Positions 54,747 to 64,000 of a stretch of 64,000 bases of DNA are shown piece by piece. Under the pieces are notes generated by a model that searched no databases, was not told where the DNA came from, and was given only the letters and a program-made list of their open reading frames with translations. A program made the position numbers and the translations under genes. The stretch comes from Deltaproteobacteria bacterium. GTDB lineage: Bacteria; Desulfobacterota; Binatia; UBA1149; JAJCZL01. The stretch covers positions 1-64,000 of the forward strand of contig JAJCZL010000067.1 of assembly GCA_029262415.1 (NCBI GenBank). Reading direction: 5' to 3'. Numbering within the stretch: the first letter of the stretch is position 1; the number at the start of each line of letters is the position of its first letter.

Positions 54747-56108
54747 ATGTCCGACGCATCACTTACACTTTTCTGTACCTCCTGCGGTTCCGCCCTCCCG
54801 GGTGAGGCCGCGTTCTGCCCCGCTTGCGGGGCGCCTCTCACGCAAACCGGCCAATCGGCTCGCGCAGTTCCATCTCACGCCGGTGTCGCTGCCACGGGCA
54901 CTACAGTGGCCTCCGGGAGCACTGCAGCGAGACCTCGCTCAGGCGGCTCCCCGGCCGTCGCGTTAGCGGTCTTCGCCGCCCTTGCGGCGCTCGGAGGCAT
55001 CGCCATGTACGCGACCGGCAGCCGGGTAGAGCCGCCACGTGCGGTTTCGGGAAGCCCTGGCGGCAACGGTGCCGTGGCCAATGCGCAGAACCCGTCCGCG
55101 GTGGAAGTGCCTGCGGAACTGCGCGCAGAGATTGAGCGTGCGCTCGCAGACCTCCAAAGCAAAGCCGACGCCGCCCCCGAGGACGAGCAAGCGTGGACGC
55201 TTCTTGCGCGTGCTCGCTACCGTGCCGCGCAACTCGACCCCGCCGCCTATCTGGCCGACACTGAAAAGACGTTAGGCCGGTTGGCCGAAATCGCTCCGGA
55301 CAACCCAGAGGCCATCCGCATGTACGGAAACCTCGCGTACACGCGCGGTGGGTTCGCAAAAGCGGAGAAACACTATCGCCGTTTCCTGGAGCTGCAACCG
55401 AACGAGCCCAACGTTGGCACCGACCTCGCTTCGGTATTGCTGTTCCAGGGTCAAGCTGAGGAGGCGAAGGCTGCATTCCGAAGCGTGCTCGCCAAGCACC
55501 CGGACTTCATGCAGGCGCACTTTCACTTGGGAGTCGCACTGCACACCGAAGGCGAGCACGAAGAGGCGGAAACGCATCTCGCCAAAGCCTTCGAGCTTGC
55601 GCCGGCAGACGTAAAGCAACGCATCGAACCCTTCCTGCAAGCGGCACGTAACCGTGTGCCACACGCGACTGCAGTTGCTGCACCCGTGGACCGAAATCAT
55701 GCGCCTGCCGCAACAAAGCGCGCCGGCAGCACTCCTGCGGTCCCACCGTCGGGTGGTAACGCGGCCGGCGCCGCCCAGCCGAGCAACGCCTCCTCTGAGT
55801 TCCAAAAAGGTGTAGACCGGGATCTGCTCGGGCACCAGGTTTTCGGACCTAGGATCGCATCGATCGACTGGACCGGCGCTTCGGCGGCCCGTGTAATGTT
55901 GGCCGATTTCCCGATGGATGAGATGCCGCCGGTTGTGCGCAACAAGTTCAAATCGACAATCAACGAAAAACTCGCCCGCCGTGCCGAAGAAGAAGGAATC
56001 GATGAGAATATCGATCTGGTGCTCGTCGACAACGCCACCGGCACGATCATGGACCACTTAGACGGCGAAGAATGGGTCGGAGCGTTCGACGAAAGTAACT
56101 ATGAGTAG
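54747..56108 (+). CDS. Zinc-ribbon, single-pass membrane, TPR protein
   Basis: 453 residues. Residues 10-27 are a zinc ribbon (CTSC, then CPAC); residues 68-90 are one membrane helix; residues 140-310 hold TPR units (for example [17 protein letters not shown] and [20 protein letters not shown]). The C-terminal domain of about 110 residues ([36 protein letters not shown]) has no named family. The stop overlaps the AAA+ start by eight bases, so it is co-translated with the AAA+/VWA pair. Likely a membrane adaptor for them (inference). Confidence 0.82.
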   Translation: MSDASLTLFCTSCGSALPGEAAFCPACGAPLTQTGQSARAVPSHAGVAATGTTVASGSTAARPRSGGSPAVALAVFAALAALGGIAMYATGSRVEPPRAVSGSPGGNGAVANAQNPSAVEVPAELRAEIERALADLQSKADAAPEDEQAWTLLARARYRAAQLDPAAYLADTEKTLGRLAEIAPDNPEAIRMYGNLAYTRGGFAKAEKHYRRFLELQPNEPNVGTDLASVLLFQGQAEEAKAAFRSVLAKHPDFMQAHFHLGVALHTEGEHEEAETHLAKAFELAPADVKQRIEPFLQAARNRVPHATAVAAPVDRNHAPAATKRAGSTPAVPPSGGNAAGAAQPSNASSEFQKGVDRDLLGHQVFGPRIASIDWTGASAARVMLADFPMDEMPPVVRNKFKSTINEKLARRAEEEGIDENIDLVLVDNATGTIMDHLDGEEWVGAFDESNYE

Positions 56109-56949
56109 TAAGCCCGGCAACAAAGCGGCCGACCAGAGAGCCGCGCACAGTGCGCCGCCCTACTATTTACCGATCGGCGATGAAATCGAGGTCTTCGAGT
56201 GCGCTTACCGTCTGTCGCTGCCGGTGCTTCTCAAGGGACCGACCGGCTGCGGCAAAACACGTTTCGTCGAATACATGTCGTGGCGCCTACTCGGTGGGCG
56301 CGCCAAACAGCATGGCAACCTGATCACGGTAGCCTGTAACGAAGACCTCACCGGCAGCGATCTGGTCGGGCGCTACCTGATTCACGGTGACGAAACTGTC
56401 TGGATGGACGGCCCGCTCACACAGGCCGTACGCAACGGCGCGATCTGCTATCTCGACGAGATTGTCGAAGCGCGTAAAGACACCATGGTCTTGATCCACC
56501 CATTGACCGACCACAGGCGGATCCTCCCGATCGATAAGCTCGGCGAAACCATACGTGCGCACGACGATTTCATGCTCGTGGTGTCCTACAACCCCGGCTA
56601 CCAATCGGTCCTGAAAGACTTGAAACCTTCTACACGCCAGCGCTTCGTAACACTCGAGTTCGGCTACCCGGCACGCGAACAAGAAGCGGAGATCGTAGCG
56701 CACGAAAGTGGCTTGGACCTCGAGCGTTCTGTCGACCTTGCCCATCTCGGTGAACGTGTGCGTGAGTTAAGATCGGGAGGTCTCGAAGAAGGGGTAAGCA
56801 CGCGGCTGCTCATCTACGCCGCGCAGCTGATTGTCGAGGGCCTGTCCCCGCGGCGGGCTTGCGAGGCGACTATGGTACGCGGTCTGACCGACGATCCGCA
56901 GACCCAAGCCGCCATCTCCGAATTGGTCACCGCGCTTTTCGCCGAGTGA
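56101..56949 (+). CDS. CbbQ/NirQ/NorQ-type AAA+ ATPase
   Basis: 282 residues. Walker [11 protein letters not shown] at about 46-53, Walker [11 protein letters not shown] at about 115-122, and the sensor and arginine-finger parts in [14 protein letters not shown]. The C-terminal CbbQ domain ([17 protein letters not shown]) matches the family. These MoxR-group ATPases work with a VWA partner to remodel metalloenzymes such as RuBisCO or NO reductase. Its stop codon overlaps the start of the giant VWA gene, as in known pairs. Confidence 0.93.
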   Translation: MSSKPGNKAADQRAAHSAPPYYLPIGDEIEVFECAYRLSLPVLLKGPTGCGKTRFVEYMSWRLLGGRAKQHGNLITVACNEDLTGSDLVGRYLIHGDETVWMDGPLTQAVRNGAICYLDEIVEARKDTMVLIHPLTDHRRILPIDKLGETIRAHDDFMLVVSYNPGYQSVLKDLKPSTRQRFVTLEFGYPAREQEAEIVAHESGLDLERSVDLAHLGERVRELRSGGLEEGVSTRLLIYAAQLIVEGLSPRRACEATMVRGLTDDPQTQAAISELVTALFAE

Positions 56950-59900
56950 TGTCCGCTGCGCGGAGTTGGGTCGAAAGCCGCCACTTGCGCGAGAGCACCG
57001 GCGGCCGCGCCGCACTTGAACGGTGCGATACCCTCGAAGCCTCCATCCGCGAGCACATCCTCTTAAACGGTGATGAGATCGCCGGCACCTCGGTTGCGGT
57101 CGCACACAGCTATTTCGTAACCGCAGTAGCCGTCGCGGCAGCCGATCCCAGTTCGCTCGCGGATTGGGAAAGCGACGGTCTACGCCTGTTCGCAGCAGGA
57201 GCCGGCGGACGCGACGCCGCGCAGGGATACTACCGTCTCGACGCGAGGATCGCTGCATGTGAACGCGGACTGCGCGCGCAGTGGATCGAAGCGACGATCG
57301 ACATCTCCGAGACCAGTAGGCGCTTAGGAACACAGTTTTTGGAAACCACCGGGGCGTTTCTCTGCACACCCCCCTACCCATCGACAGAGCGTTTGCGGGC
57401 GTGGCACCACGGCACGCTCGAGGCCCTCGGTACAGCGAAATGGCGCGGCGAGTTTGCAGCTGGAGCCCTGGTCGACTCGTGTACAGCGCTAATGCACACC
57501 CTCGAAGCCGACGATGTGCAGACGTGGACGCGTTTTCTGTGTGCGATCGCCGCCGCAACTAAGGCCGGCGCTCTGCCCGAAGTCCCGGAGGATCTCGCGC
57601 AACTCACACCTGAGCTCGCTGGAAGGGCGGTTCTCGCGGTAGCCTGCCACGCTGACAAATTCCCGTTATCGGCACCCGCACTGTTGGCCACATTGCCACA
57701 CGCCTTGGCCGCGCTGCCCTACGATGCCGCACTAGCGCTGGCCGACACAGTGACCAAGGTCGCGACCGCCGAGGGTCTCAGCGACGCGCTCGCGCTGGTT
57801 CCGGCTGTCACCCATGGGAACTCCGAAGAAGATGTCTTGCACTTGTTTGGGTTGCTCGAACGCATTGGGGTCGCTTTCCCCGAAGGCGCGGCCTCCTATC
57901 TGCGAACGATGGCACGGGCCTTCGATGAGGGCGGGCGCGACGGGACCTCAATGTGGGTCGAGAAAGGGATTGAGCTCGGCCGACTCAACCGCGAGGCGGG
58001 CATCGGACACCTACAACTGCATACGCGCAACGCGCACAAGATCTTACGAATGCATACCACGGCCGTCTCTTTTGACGAGGTCGAGGGACTGATGCAGCGC
58101 TTTCTGATCATGATGTCGCGGCGCTCGTTTCAACTCATTCCGACACCGGGCATTTGGTTTCGTCCGCCGCTCGCAGCGCCCGAGGATACCAGCCTGCGGC
58201 TGCCCGAGCGCATCGACCTGTTCGAGACCTCCGAAGACAACCAAGCACTTTACAAGCTGACCCTCGCGCACATCGCCGGACGTTTCGAGTACGGAACCTA
58301 CAACCTGTCGCGAGCCGAGCTCGTCGCAGAAGGCCTCCTCGGGGATGATCCAGACGCCGAGTCCGACGATGTCATTGGGGTAATCTCATCGTTTCCGAAT
58401 CCGATGCTCGCTGCCGCTTTGTTTGTGCTGCTAGAGGGCGTGCGAATCGACGCTTGCTTAGAACGTGAGTTTGCGGGTTTGGCTGGCGACTTCGCGCGGC
58501 TCGGCAGGTACTACTCCGACAATCCCCCACCCGCCGCCGCCGACCGTCCAGCCGAACAACTGATCGAGGCCCTGTTCATGATGTCGGTCGGACGTCGCGC
58601 ACCCGAGACACTCGAACCGCGCCTTAGACGCGCCGGTGCTGCCCTTGCACCCGCTATGGCAGGACTGCGTGCACCCGAAGCGACGGTCTATGACAGCGCC
58701 CGACTGCTGCTGCGCTACTACGGGTCGCTACAACTCGCAGAGATCCGGGCAGCCGCTCTTGGCGGCGAAGACTCGGAGCTATCGATCGAGATCGGTGGCG
58801 CAACCGTGATCGATCCGTTCGAACATCTCGAGGCACAAAGCGGTGAGCCGGGCGCTATGGTGAGCGATGGTGGCGGCAACTTACTGCGTGAAATCGATGC
58901 AGACCTCGCCGAGCAAGAGACGACACTCGAGCTGGACGGCAGCCCCGAGGCACCCGCAACCGGTGGGGTTCCGCTTACACCCGAGGAGATCAAAGCGCTG
59001 ATAGAATCGGGCGCCGACCTGCGCATCACTTCGGAACATGCCCTAGAGGCCCAGCAAAGCCTCGGCCTCTACATCACTGATTTACTCGGCAAGCTTCCCG
59101 CCTCTGCGATTGAAGAACTGCGGCGTAGCCTCGAACAAGACAACGCCTACGCCGCGGCAACGTTCTTGATCGACCGCCCGGCTGAGAAGATTCACAACTA
59201 CGACGAGTGGGACTACCGAATCGGCGATTACCGGCGCCACTGGTGCAAAGTAGCGGAACACGATATCAGCGGCGACTCCGGCGAATACTTCAACCGGGTG
59301 CTCGCCAGCTCCGGCGACCTGATCGCGAGCCTCAAACGAGAGTTCCAGCGCCTGAAACCTGAGCAGTACCGCAAAGTACGAGGCATGGAGCACGGTGAAG
59401 AATTGGACCTGGCCGCGTTGGTTGACGCTCACGCCGATAGGCGTTCGCGCAAACCTCCTAGCGAACGGCTATACTTGGCGCGGCGTCGAGAAGAGCGCGA
59501 CATCGCCACACTGTTCTTGCTCGACATGAGCGCGTCTACCGACGAACCGCTCCCCGAATCGAAACAAGACGAAGGCGGGGAACGCCGCGTGATCGAGGTA
59601 CTCAAAGACACACTCGTCGTCATGTCCGAGGTAACCGAAGAGATCGGCGACGGCTACGCCCTCTACGGTTTCTCTGGACACGGACGCGAAGGGGTAGAGT
59701 ACTTTCACCTGAAAAGTTTCTCCGAGAGGCTCAGTGCAAAAGTAAAAGCCCGTCTGGGCGGTCTGACACCGAAACGATCAACACGTATGGGAGCCGCGCT
59801 TCGTCATTCCGGGGCAAAGCTCGCGCACGTAGCCGCGCGTTCAAAATACTTGGTCCTGTTGAGCGACGGTTTCCCGCAAGACTTCGACTACGGCGAAGAC

Positions 59901-60113
59901 CGCCGCTCTAACGTTCACGGGATTCAAGACACCATGAAGGCTCTACAGGAACTCGAAGGCCAAGGCGTGCGCACCTTCTGCATCACCGTCGATCCTGCAG
60001 GCCACGATTACCTTCGCGATATGTGTCAAGAGTCGCGCTACGCGGTCATCGACGACGTGGCCTCACTGCCGGAACAACTGCCACGGATCTATCAATCGTT
60101 GACACGTTCTTGA
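56949..60113 (+). CDS. CbbO/NorD-type VWA protein, very large
   Basis: 1054 residues from ATG 56949, overlapping the AAA+ stop (TGATG). The C-terminal 200 residues form a von Willebrand A domain with a MIDAS motif DMSAST at about 857 and downstream AALRHSGAKLAHVAARSKYL. The N-terminal 800 residues are helical and HEAT-like. Known CbbO/NorD proteins are usually 600-800 residues, so this one has an unusually long N-terminus. It should bind the AAA+ ring and recruit a client through the VWA site. No RuBisCO, NO-reductase or other obvious client gene lies in the window. Confidence 0.9.
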   Translation: MSAARSWVESRHLRESTGGRAALERCDTLEASIREHILLNGDEIAGTSVAVAHSYFVTAVAVAAADPSSLADWESDGLRLFAAGAGGRDAAQGYYRLDARIAACERGLRAQWIEATIDISETSRRLGTQFLETTGAFLCTPPYPSTERLRAWHHGTLEALGTAKWRGEFAAGALVDSCTALMHTLEADDVQTWTRFLCAIAAATKAGALPEVPEDLAQLTPELAGRAVLAVACHADKFPLSAPALLATLPHALAALPYDAALALADTVTKVATAEGLSDALALVPAVTHGNSEEDVLHLFGLLERIGVAFPEGAASYLRTMARAFDEGGRDGTSMWVEKGIELGRLNREAGIGHLQLHTRNAHKILRMHTTAVSFDEVEGLMQRFLIMMSRRSFQLIPTPGIWFRPPLAAPEDTSLRLPERIDLFETSEDNQALYKLTLAHIAGRFEYGTYNLSRAELVAEGLLGDDPDAESDDVIGVISSFPNPMLAAALFVLLEGVRIDACLEREFAGLAGDFARLGRYYSDNPPPAAADRPAEQLIEALFMMSVGRRAPETLEPRLRRAGAALAPAMAGLRAPEATVYDSARLLLRYYGSLQLAEIRAAALGGEDSELSIEIGGATVIDPFEHLEAQSGEPGAMVSDGGGNLLREIDADLAEQETTLELDGSPEAPATGGVPLTPEEIKALIESGADLRITSEHALEAQQSLGLYITDLLGKLPASAIEELRRSLEQDNAYAAATFLIDRPAEKIHNYDEWDYRIGDYRRHWCKVAEHDISGDSGEYFNRVLASSGDLIASLKREFQRLKPEQYRKVRGMEHGEELDLAALVDAHADRRSRKPPSERLYLARRREERDIATLFLLDMSASTDEPLPESKQDEGGERRVIEVLKDTLVVMSEVTEEIGDGYALYGFSGHGREGVEYFHLKSFSERLSAKVKARLGGLTPKRSTRMGAALRHSGAKLAHVAARSKYLVLLSDGFPQDFDYGEDRRSNVHGIQDTMKALQELEGQGVRTFCITVDPAGHDYLRDMCQESRYAVIDDVASLPEQLPRIYQSLTRS

Positions 60114-60161
60114 GCGCCGCGCTGACGACTGTGCGTGCGTGAGTGCGGCGACGTAGAGGGT

Positions 60162-61646
60162 CTATTTGAAACCTGCGCGGTGCAGGATGGCATCGCGCGC
60201 ATACCTGCGAATCCAAGCGTCAGCCGCTTCGGCGGCACCGTCACGAGTCAAGCGGGCGTGGTCTTCGTCTTTCTTTTTGGGGAGCGCAGCGGCGTCGGGG
60301 TTCGCTGCGGCTTCGGCCTCGGCGGCCGCGGCCGCGGCTTCTTCCTGCACATCTATCTGTTCATCCAGACGCGCAAGAAGCTCTACCATCGCCGCGAGGT
60401 GCTTGGGCGATCGAAACTTAACGATTGAGGCCCACTTGTAGCGTTCTTCCGGCGTGAGATTCGCTGCGCCGTGCGACCAGTCGAGTGCGGTCAGGGCCAC
60501 CTGGGCGTCGAGCAGTCCATTGTCGGCTGCCCATCGATAGTAGTGTAGCGCCTGATTGACGCTTCGCCGAACACCGCGGCCCGAGCGGTACATGCCCGCG
60601 GCCTCGTACTGAGCAAAAGTATGATTGCGTTCGGCAGCATTGCGATACCACTCAAACGCCTTTTCGTCGCTGCGCTCGACACCCGCGCCACGGCGATAGT
60701 TCTCGGCAAGCAAGAACATAGCGGCCGCATCCCCGCGTCGGGCTGCGGACGAGAACATCTCGTTGGCACGCACCAGGTCGGGGCGTCCACCAACACCCGC
60801 GGCGAGACACCGGCCAAGCACGTATTGCGCATCGGCAACGCCCCCTTTGGCGGGTTCCTCGAGAGCGGCGCAGGCGTCGGTGTCATTGGCTTTGTCTTCA
60901 TCCTGCAACGCCGCAACCGCACGCGCCATCAGGCTGTGGCCGCTGCTCACAGTTCGCTTGGGAGGTGCCGGTAGAGATCCGTCCACGAGCGCCTTCAACA
61001 CCATTTGCTCACGCCGTAACAGCGCTACCGGTGGATCCTCACCACCGTCGAACTCAAGATTAAAATTACCGATCGGCACGACGCGCGGCGAAGTGTCGAC
61101 GTCACGGACAACGAATACGTTGGACTCCTTCAGCGCGAACCTGCGTCCTTGCACATCGACCTCGCCACGTTCTGACCAGAGTCGAACCGGCATCACCACC
61201 TCTCCGAGCGTGACCTCGATGATGGTTGGAACTCCCTGGTCGAAGTCCGTACGACTCTCGGCGGAAAGCCAACCCGGATCGCCCTTATAATAAACGAGAA
61301 CCGCCAGTTTACTCGAGAGCACTCTGGCCTCACCTACAACGCCGTCGTCTCGGGCGAACAAACCGAAGCGACCCGGCTCCGGTGCGTCGGTGACAACGGT
61401 AGCCACCAACCACGTCGAACCGTGTAGGGCTGAGAGCGGCCTCGCGCCCCAACCGACCACACCAGGGTCGCGCCGGCTGTCGGCCGGGATGCTCTCCTCG
61501 GCGGGACGCGCGATCGACTCCGGTCGATCGGTGGCACGCGGCACCGGTGCAGGGCCAATAGGCGGCCGCGTGGCGCAGGCCGATACCGCAAGCGCCGTAA
61601 CTACGATCGCAACCCTAGAAATGAAAGAAATGTATTCGTCGAACAT
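60162..61646 (-). CDS. Sel1-repeat lipoprotein
   Basis: 494 residues from ATG 61646, with a lipoprotein signal (VTALAVSAC, Cys 24); the frame is open to 61712. Residues 40-260 hold a beta-rich domain with no named family. Residues 270-430 carry four Sel1-like repeats (DAQYVLGRCLAAGVGG, AAMFLLAENYRRGAGV, FAQYEAAGMYRSGRGV), helix pairs used for protein contacts. A final Ala-rich stretch precedes a short helix. Convergent with the VWA gene, 48 bases apart. Confidence 0.83.
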   Translation of the reverse strand: MFDEYISFISRVAIVVTALAVSACATRPPIGPAPVPRATDRPESIARPAEESIPADSRRDPGVVGWGARPLSALHGSTWLVATVVTDAPEPGRFGLFARDDGVVGEARVLSSKLAVLVYYKGDPGWLSAESRTDFDQGVPTIIEVTLGEVVMPVRLWSERGEVDVQGRRFALKESNVFVVRDVDTSPRVVPIGNFNLEFDGGEDPPVALLRREQMVLKALVDGSLPAPPKRTVSSGHSLMARAVAALQDEDKANDTDACAALEEPAKGGVADAQYVLGRCLAAGVGGRPDLVRANEMFSSAARRGDAAAMFLLAENYRRGAGVERSDEKAFEWYRNAAERNHTFAQYEAAGMYRSGRGVRRSVNQALHYYRWAADNGLLDAQVALTALDWSHGAANLTPEERYKWASIVKFRSPKHLAAMVELLARLDEQIDVQEEAAAAAAEAEAAANPDAAALPKKKDEDHARLTRDGAAEAADAWIRRYARDAILHRAGFK

Positions 61647-61800
61647 CGAAAACCGTATGCTGAATTCGCTCTCGGGTGCCGCCTGGTTCAGCGTGGGCCG
61701 CCTCTTGCCCATCTAAGGGTCGGCGGCGGGACGCGGATCGCAGACCATATAAGGTCGCCGCTGCAGGCACGAACAGCAAGAAGCCGGACAGCCTCGCCGT

Positions 61801-62580
61801 TCACTTTCCCGCATTGTCATGCGTCTCGGCATGACCCTCGGCATGAACAAAGCCGCCCGTGCGCAGGAAGGAAGCGGCCTGACTCTGTACTTCCCGGGAA
61901 TTCATAATGAACGTATGGGTGTGTGGAACAACGATGAAATCCTTCATGCCCTCAACACGGGTGCTCTCCACAGCCACGGTACCGTCATCTTCGCCGGGCA
62001 ACAGGCCCGAGAAGATCGGATTGATGCTTGCGCGCCCAGCGATGACTCCAACCTCGAAGCCGACCGGACCCAGAGACCGGGGAAGGTCTTCGCTACGGGT
62101 TCCCAATTGCGTCGCGGCGGGCCCGAAGCCATAACGAAACAAGAGGTTCCCTCGCAAGAGATCAACAACCTCGCTACCTGCGTTGGGGGTCGCCAGCATC
62201 ACCACGCGACCGATGCGATCAACGCCGTAGGCGCGCGCATATGCGCGCACGACAATACCGCCGAGCGAGTGCACAACGAAGCCGAGACGCCGGTGCTCCC
62301 GTTGTGTGCAACACTTGTCGATGCGTTCGGCCAGCAGCTTCGATAACCCTTCAACCGACGCACTTCGCGAAGGGTAACCGAAGTTCTCAACCGCAAAACC
62401 TGCGTCTTCGAGCGCACGCTGCATCGGCTGCATCGATCGCGACGTGCGGCCCAGGCCGTGCATGAGGATGATGGTTTCGAGCCCCGACGGATCCGACGCC
62501 GCACTCATCGTTGCCGCGGCAGCGAACAAAGCCGGCATCGACACGCCGAGAGAAACAACGACCGCACGTAAGATCGACAT
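61801..62580 (-). CDS. Secreted lipase-like alpha/beta hydrolase
   Basis: 259 residues with a signal peptide (VVVSLGVSMPALFAAAATMSA). The oxyanion turn is ILMHGLGRTSRSM; the nucleophile Ser is in FVVHSLGGIVVRA; the catalytic Asp is likely in GEDDGTVAVEST; and the His in VVPHTHTFIM. The pattern fits bacterial triacylglycerol lipase/esterase-like proteins acting on lipids outside the cytoplasm. Confidence 0.86.
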   Translation of the reverse strand: MSILRAVVVSLGVSMPALFAAAATMSAASDPSGLETIILMHGLGRTSRSMQPMQRALEDAGFAVENFGYPSRSASVEGLSKLLAERIDKCCTQREHRRLGFVVHSLGGIVVRAYARAYGVDRIGRVVMLATPNAGSEVVDLLRGNLLFRYGFGPAATQLGTRSEDLPRSLGPVGFEVGVIAGRASINPIFSGLLPGEDDGTVAVESTRVEGMKDFIVVPHTHTFIMNSREVQSQAASFLRTGGFVHAEGHAETHDNAGK

Positions 62581-62589
62581 TTCACCAAG

Positions 62590-62994
62590 CTATCCTAGGC
62601 GGACGATCTGCACCGTCTCGCCGCCGATGTAGCGGATCACATCGACGATATCGAACGCGAGAGAAACCGCATTGATGGCGACCACTCCGCGCAACCACGA
62701 GCCGAATGCGTCACCGGGCGGAACCTCACGTAACCGACCGGCGAGATACACGAGTAGCGGAATCCAAAAAACCACGTGCCCGAGCCCGAGAATGCGCGTA
62801 AAGCCCGTCGCGGCCGTCAATATCAACATCAGCGCAAACGCACCGTTGAAGGCCGCGAACACCACTTGGGCCTCGGTCCTGCGGATGAAGACCAGAGGTA
62901 AAATCATGTTGAAAACACCAAGAATGCATACCCACACCTGCCAGTACCAATCCATCGACATCAGGCCTGATAAGAAAGTTTGTACTGCGACCAT
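62590..62994 (-). CDS. Four-helix membrane protein, unknown function
   Basis: 134 residues with membrane segments at about 18-36, 44-62, 72-88 and 102-120. The GHVVFWIPLLVYLAGRLRE and AVSLAFDIVDVIRYIGGE parts look conserved-type but match no named family. It starts the minus-strand run toward the lipase, 9 bases upstream of it. Confidence 0.65.
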   Translation of the reverse strand: MVAVQTFLSGLMSMDWYWQVWVCILGVFNMILPLVFIRRTEAQVVFAAFNGAFALMLILTAATGFTRILGLGHVVFWIPLLVYLAGRLREVPPGDAFGSWLRGVVAINAVSLAFDIVDVIRYIGGETVQIVRLG

Positions 62995-63026
62995 AAGGGG
63001 TTCCTCCGCCGCCCTCCCGGGCTGCT

Positions 63027-63440
63027 CTACTCTATTGCTTCAAGTCGTATCGCGATCGACCGAGCGCTTTCGCGAATCATATCGATGAATCTGTCTCGCG
63101 CACCGTACTTCTCCGCCATCAGCCGATGGATGCGGTCACGGGTTTCCGGATCGTCAAACACCGCCACCCGATATCGATGGTCGACACCGGCACGCGTCAT
63201 CACCAGATCCCCAGCGGTCTGCGCCTGGCCGACCCAGGCCGCATGGCCCATGCCCGCGCGAAGCCAAGCATACCCACCGTCATCAACGACCCATAAACGG
63301 GTAGACTTGGTTGTACCGCCGGAACGCGCGGTCTTCACAGTGACGACCTCAGTCCCGGTCTCCGAGGCGACGATAATCGCGCCAATGAACAGCAACGCGA
63401 ATGCCAACAGAATCCCGAGACCTACAAGAATGCTCTTCAC
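63027..63440 (-). CDS. DUF385/PNPOx-fold-like membrane-anchored protein
   Basis: 137 residues from GTG 63440, chosen because GGGAGG lies eight bases upstream; the frame is open to 63536. One N-terminal membrane helix (LVGLGILLAFALLFIGAIIV) is followed by about 100 residues with LWVVDDGGYAWLRAG and GVDHRYRVAVFDDP, which recall F420/FMN split-barrel nitroreductases of the DUF385 group. The match is by pattern only. A possible redox partner for the nearby hydrolase or membrane proteins; unknown. Confidence 0.62.
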   Translation of the reverse strand: MKSILVGLGILLAFALLFIGAIIVASETGTEVVTVKTARSGGTTKSTRLWVVDDGGYAWLRAGMGHAAWVGQAQTAGDLVMTRAGVDHRYRVAVFDDPETRDRIHRLMAEKYGARDRFIDMIRESARSIAIRLEAIE

Positions 63441-63576
63441 GATAACCGCCTCCCGCGGAGAGGGTCCGAACCACCTGGTTAGGGGTAGCTCGTCCTTCCC
63501 GTGTGACCGTTCAATTCGGTTGGTTGTAAACGGCACGCGCAGGCCTTACCACCCATCGCGAAATTGTTGGGTCGGA

Positions 63577-63900
63577 TCAAACTCGGGGAGCCCAAACCAG
63601 CAGCGCAAAAAACAAAAAAACGGTATACGCGGTGGCGCAAACCGCCGCCGCAACCTTGGCGGGACGCGGGCGCGCTGTGCCCACAAGCCAGCCGGCACCG
63701 GCCACGACGAATACCGCCTCGGCGGTGCCGACGATGCGGCCGTAGTGTTCAGGATCCCAGTACGACACTGGGCTGGCGAACCGCCAGTCGGAGAGCGGAA
63801 AGAAATGTCGGTGTCCGTCGTCGTGATGAACCGGCAAATCCATTGCAACATGCAGAGCCATTGAACCCAAAACCATCACCCACGCACGTCGGCCCGTCAC
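63577..63900 (-). CDS. Small membrane protein, unknown function
   Basis: 107 residues from GTG 63900 (ATG 63876 is an alternative, eight codons in). Three membrane segments at about 9-20, 58-75 and 83-102. The loop DLPVHHDDGHRHFFPLSDW holds several His and Asp that could bind metal, reminiscent of YdjM-like inner-membrane hydrolases, but too short to assign. An in-frame stop lies just upstream, so the ORF is complete. Confidence 0.6.
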   Translation of the reverse strand: MTGRRAWVMVLGSMALHVAMDLPVHHDDGHRHFFPLSDWRFASPVSYWDPEHYGRIVGTAEAVFVVAGAGWLVGTARPRPAKVAAAVCATAYTVFLFFALLVWAPRV

Positions 63901-63910
63901 CGTGCACCGC

Positions 63911-64000
63911 TCAGAAGCCGGGTTCTTGTCCGGGGTGCCATTTTATATTGCAGCCAATGCTCGCGAGCTGCTCACCTGCGACGGGGCGGCCGGCGAGGAT
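63911..64000 (-). CDS. Redoxin/thioredoxin-family protein, C-terminal end only
   Basis: The last 29 codons of a minus-strand gene that enters from the right edge; its stop is at 63911-63913. The tail contains ILAGRPVAGEQLASIGCNIK and ends WHPGQEPGF. The pattern G-x-P-V, then IGC-x-IKW, is the C-terminal signature of a family of AhpC/TlpA-like redoxins. The catalytic part lies outside the window, so only family is proposed. Confidence 0.6.
   Translation of the reverse strand: MLAGRPVAGEQLASIGCNIKWHPGQEPGF

Noticed and set aside
54747-60113. Assignment as a RuBisCO or NO-reductase activation operon
   Set aside because: No cbbL, cbbS, norB or norC gene is in the window; the pair is therefore described only by family.

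Overview
The window is about 60% GC, densely coded on both strands, and reads as one continuous bacterial chromosome segment. No rRNA, tRNA, CRISPR array, phage or transposase gene was seen. Several traits suggest a member of the broad former Deltaproteobacteria (Desulfobacterota, Myxococcota or Binatota-like); this placement is inference. They are the order rpsP-khpA-rimM-trmD-SPOUT methyltransferase-rplS, a DUF507 gene pair, an Mpl/LdcA murein-peptide recycling cluster, and many acyl-CoA dehydrogenase, nitroreductase and LLM-type flavoenzyme genes.

Layout. 1-7359: a divergent TetR regulator and a six-gene operon (acyl-CoA dehydrogenase, nitroreductase, SCP2-type thiolase, acyl-CoA ligase, LLM flavoenzyme, membrane protein), probably for catabolism of an unknown carboxylic acid. 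7382-18802: an accessory region with an FG-GAP surface protein, decayed gene fragments, a GT-C glycosyltransferase, a UbiA-family phosphoribosyltransferase, a sulfatase-like membrane enzyme, a Dyp-type peroxidase and a dockerin-like secreted protein. 18900-22446: murein peptide recycling (ldcA, serine hydrolase, mpl). 22561-28499: housekeeping genes (DUF507 pair, groES-groEL, ribosomal and RNA-modification operon). 28821-32752: a second acyl-CoA operon (enoyl-CoA hydratase, nitroreductase, acyl-CoA dehydrogenase, HsaA-like flavoprotein). 32816-42858, minus strand: TPR lipoprotein, DUF4292-like lipoprotein, a complete peptide ABC importer, an RNA uracil methyltransferase and MsrA. 43836-46460: moaB-moaD-moaE divergent from miaB. 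46532-50621: an alpha/beta hydrolase coupled to a beta-barrel protein, a JAMM peptidase and a PEPCK-like P-loop protein.

50618-64000 has the most unusual content: two flippase-like (UPF0104) membrane proteins, a DsbA-like thioredoxin-fold protein, two tandem Cys-rich bufferin-like lipoproteins, and a tight cluster of zinc-ribbon/TPR membrane protein, CbbQ/NorQ-type AAA+ ATPase and a giant CbbO/NorD-type VWA protein with no RuBisCO or NO-reductase gene nearby. Then come a Sel1-repeat lipoprotein, a lipase-like hydrolase, small membrane proteins and the 3' end of a redoxin-family gene cut by the window edge. The best candidates for an undescribed system are the orphan AAA+/VWA cluster with its membrane partner and the PEPCK-like protein.
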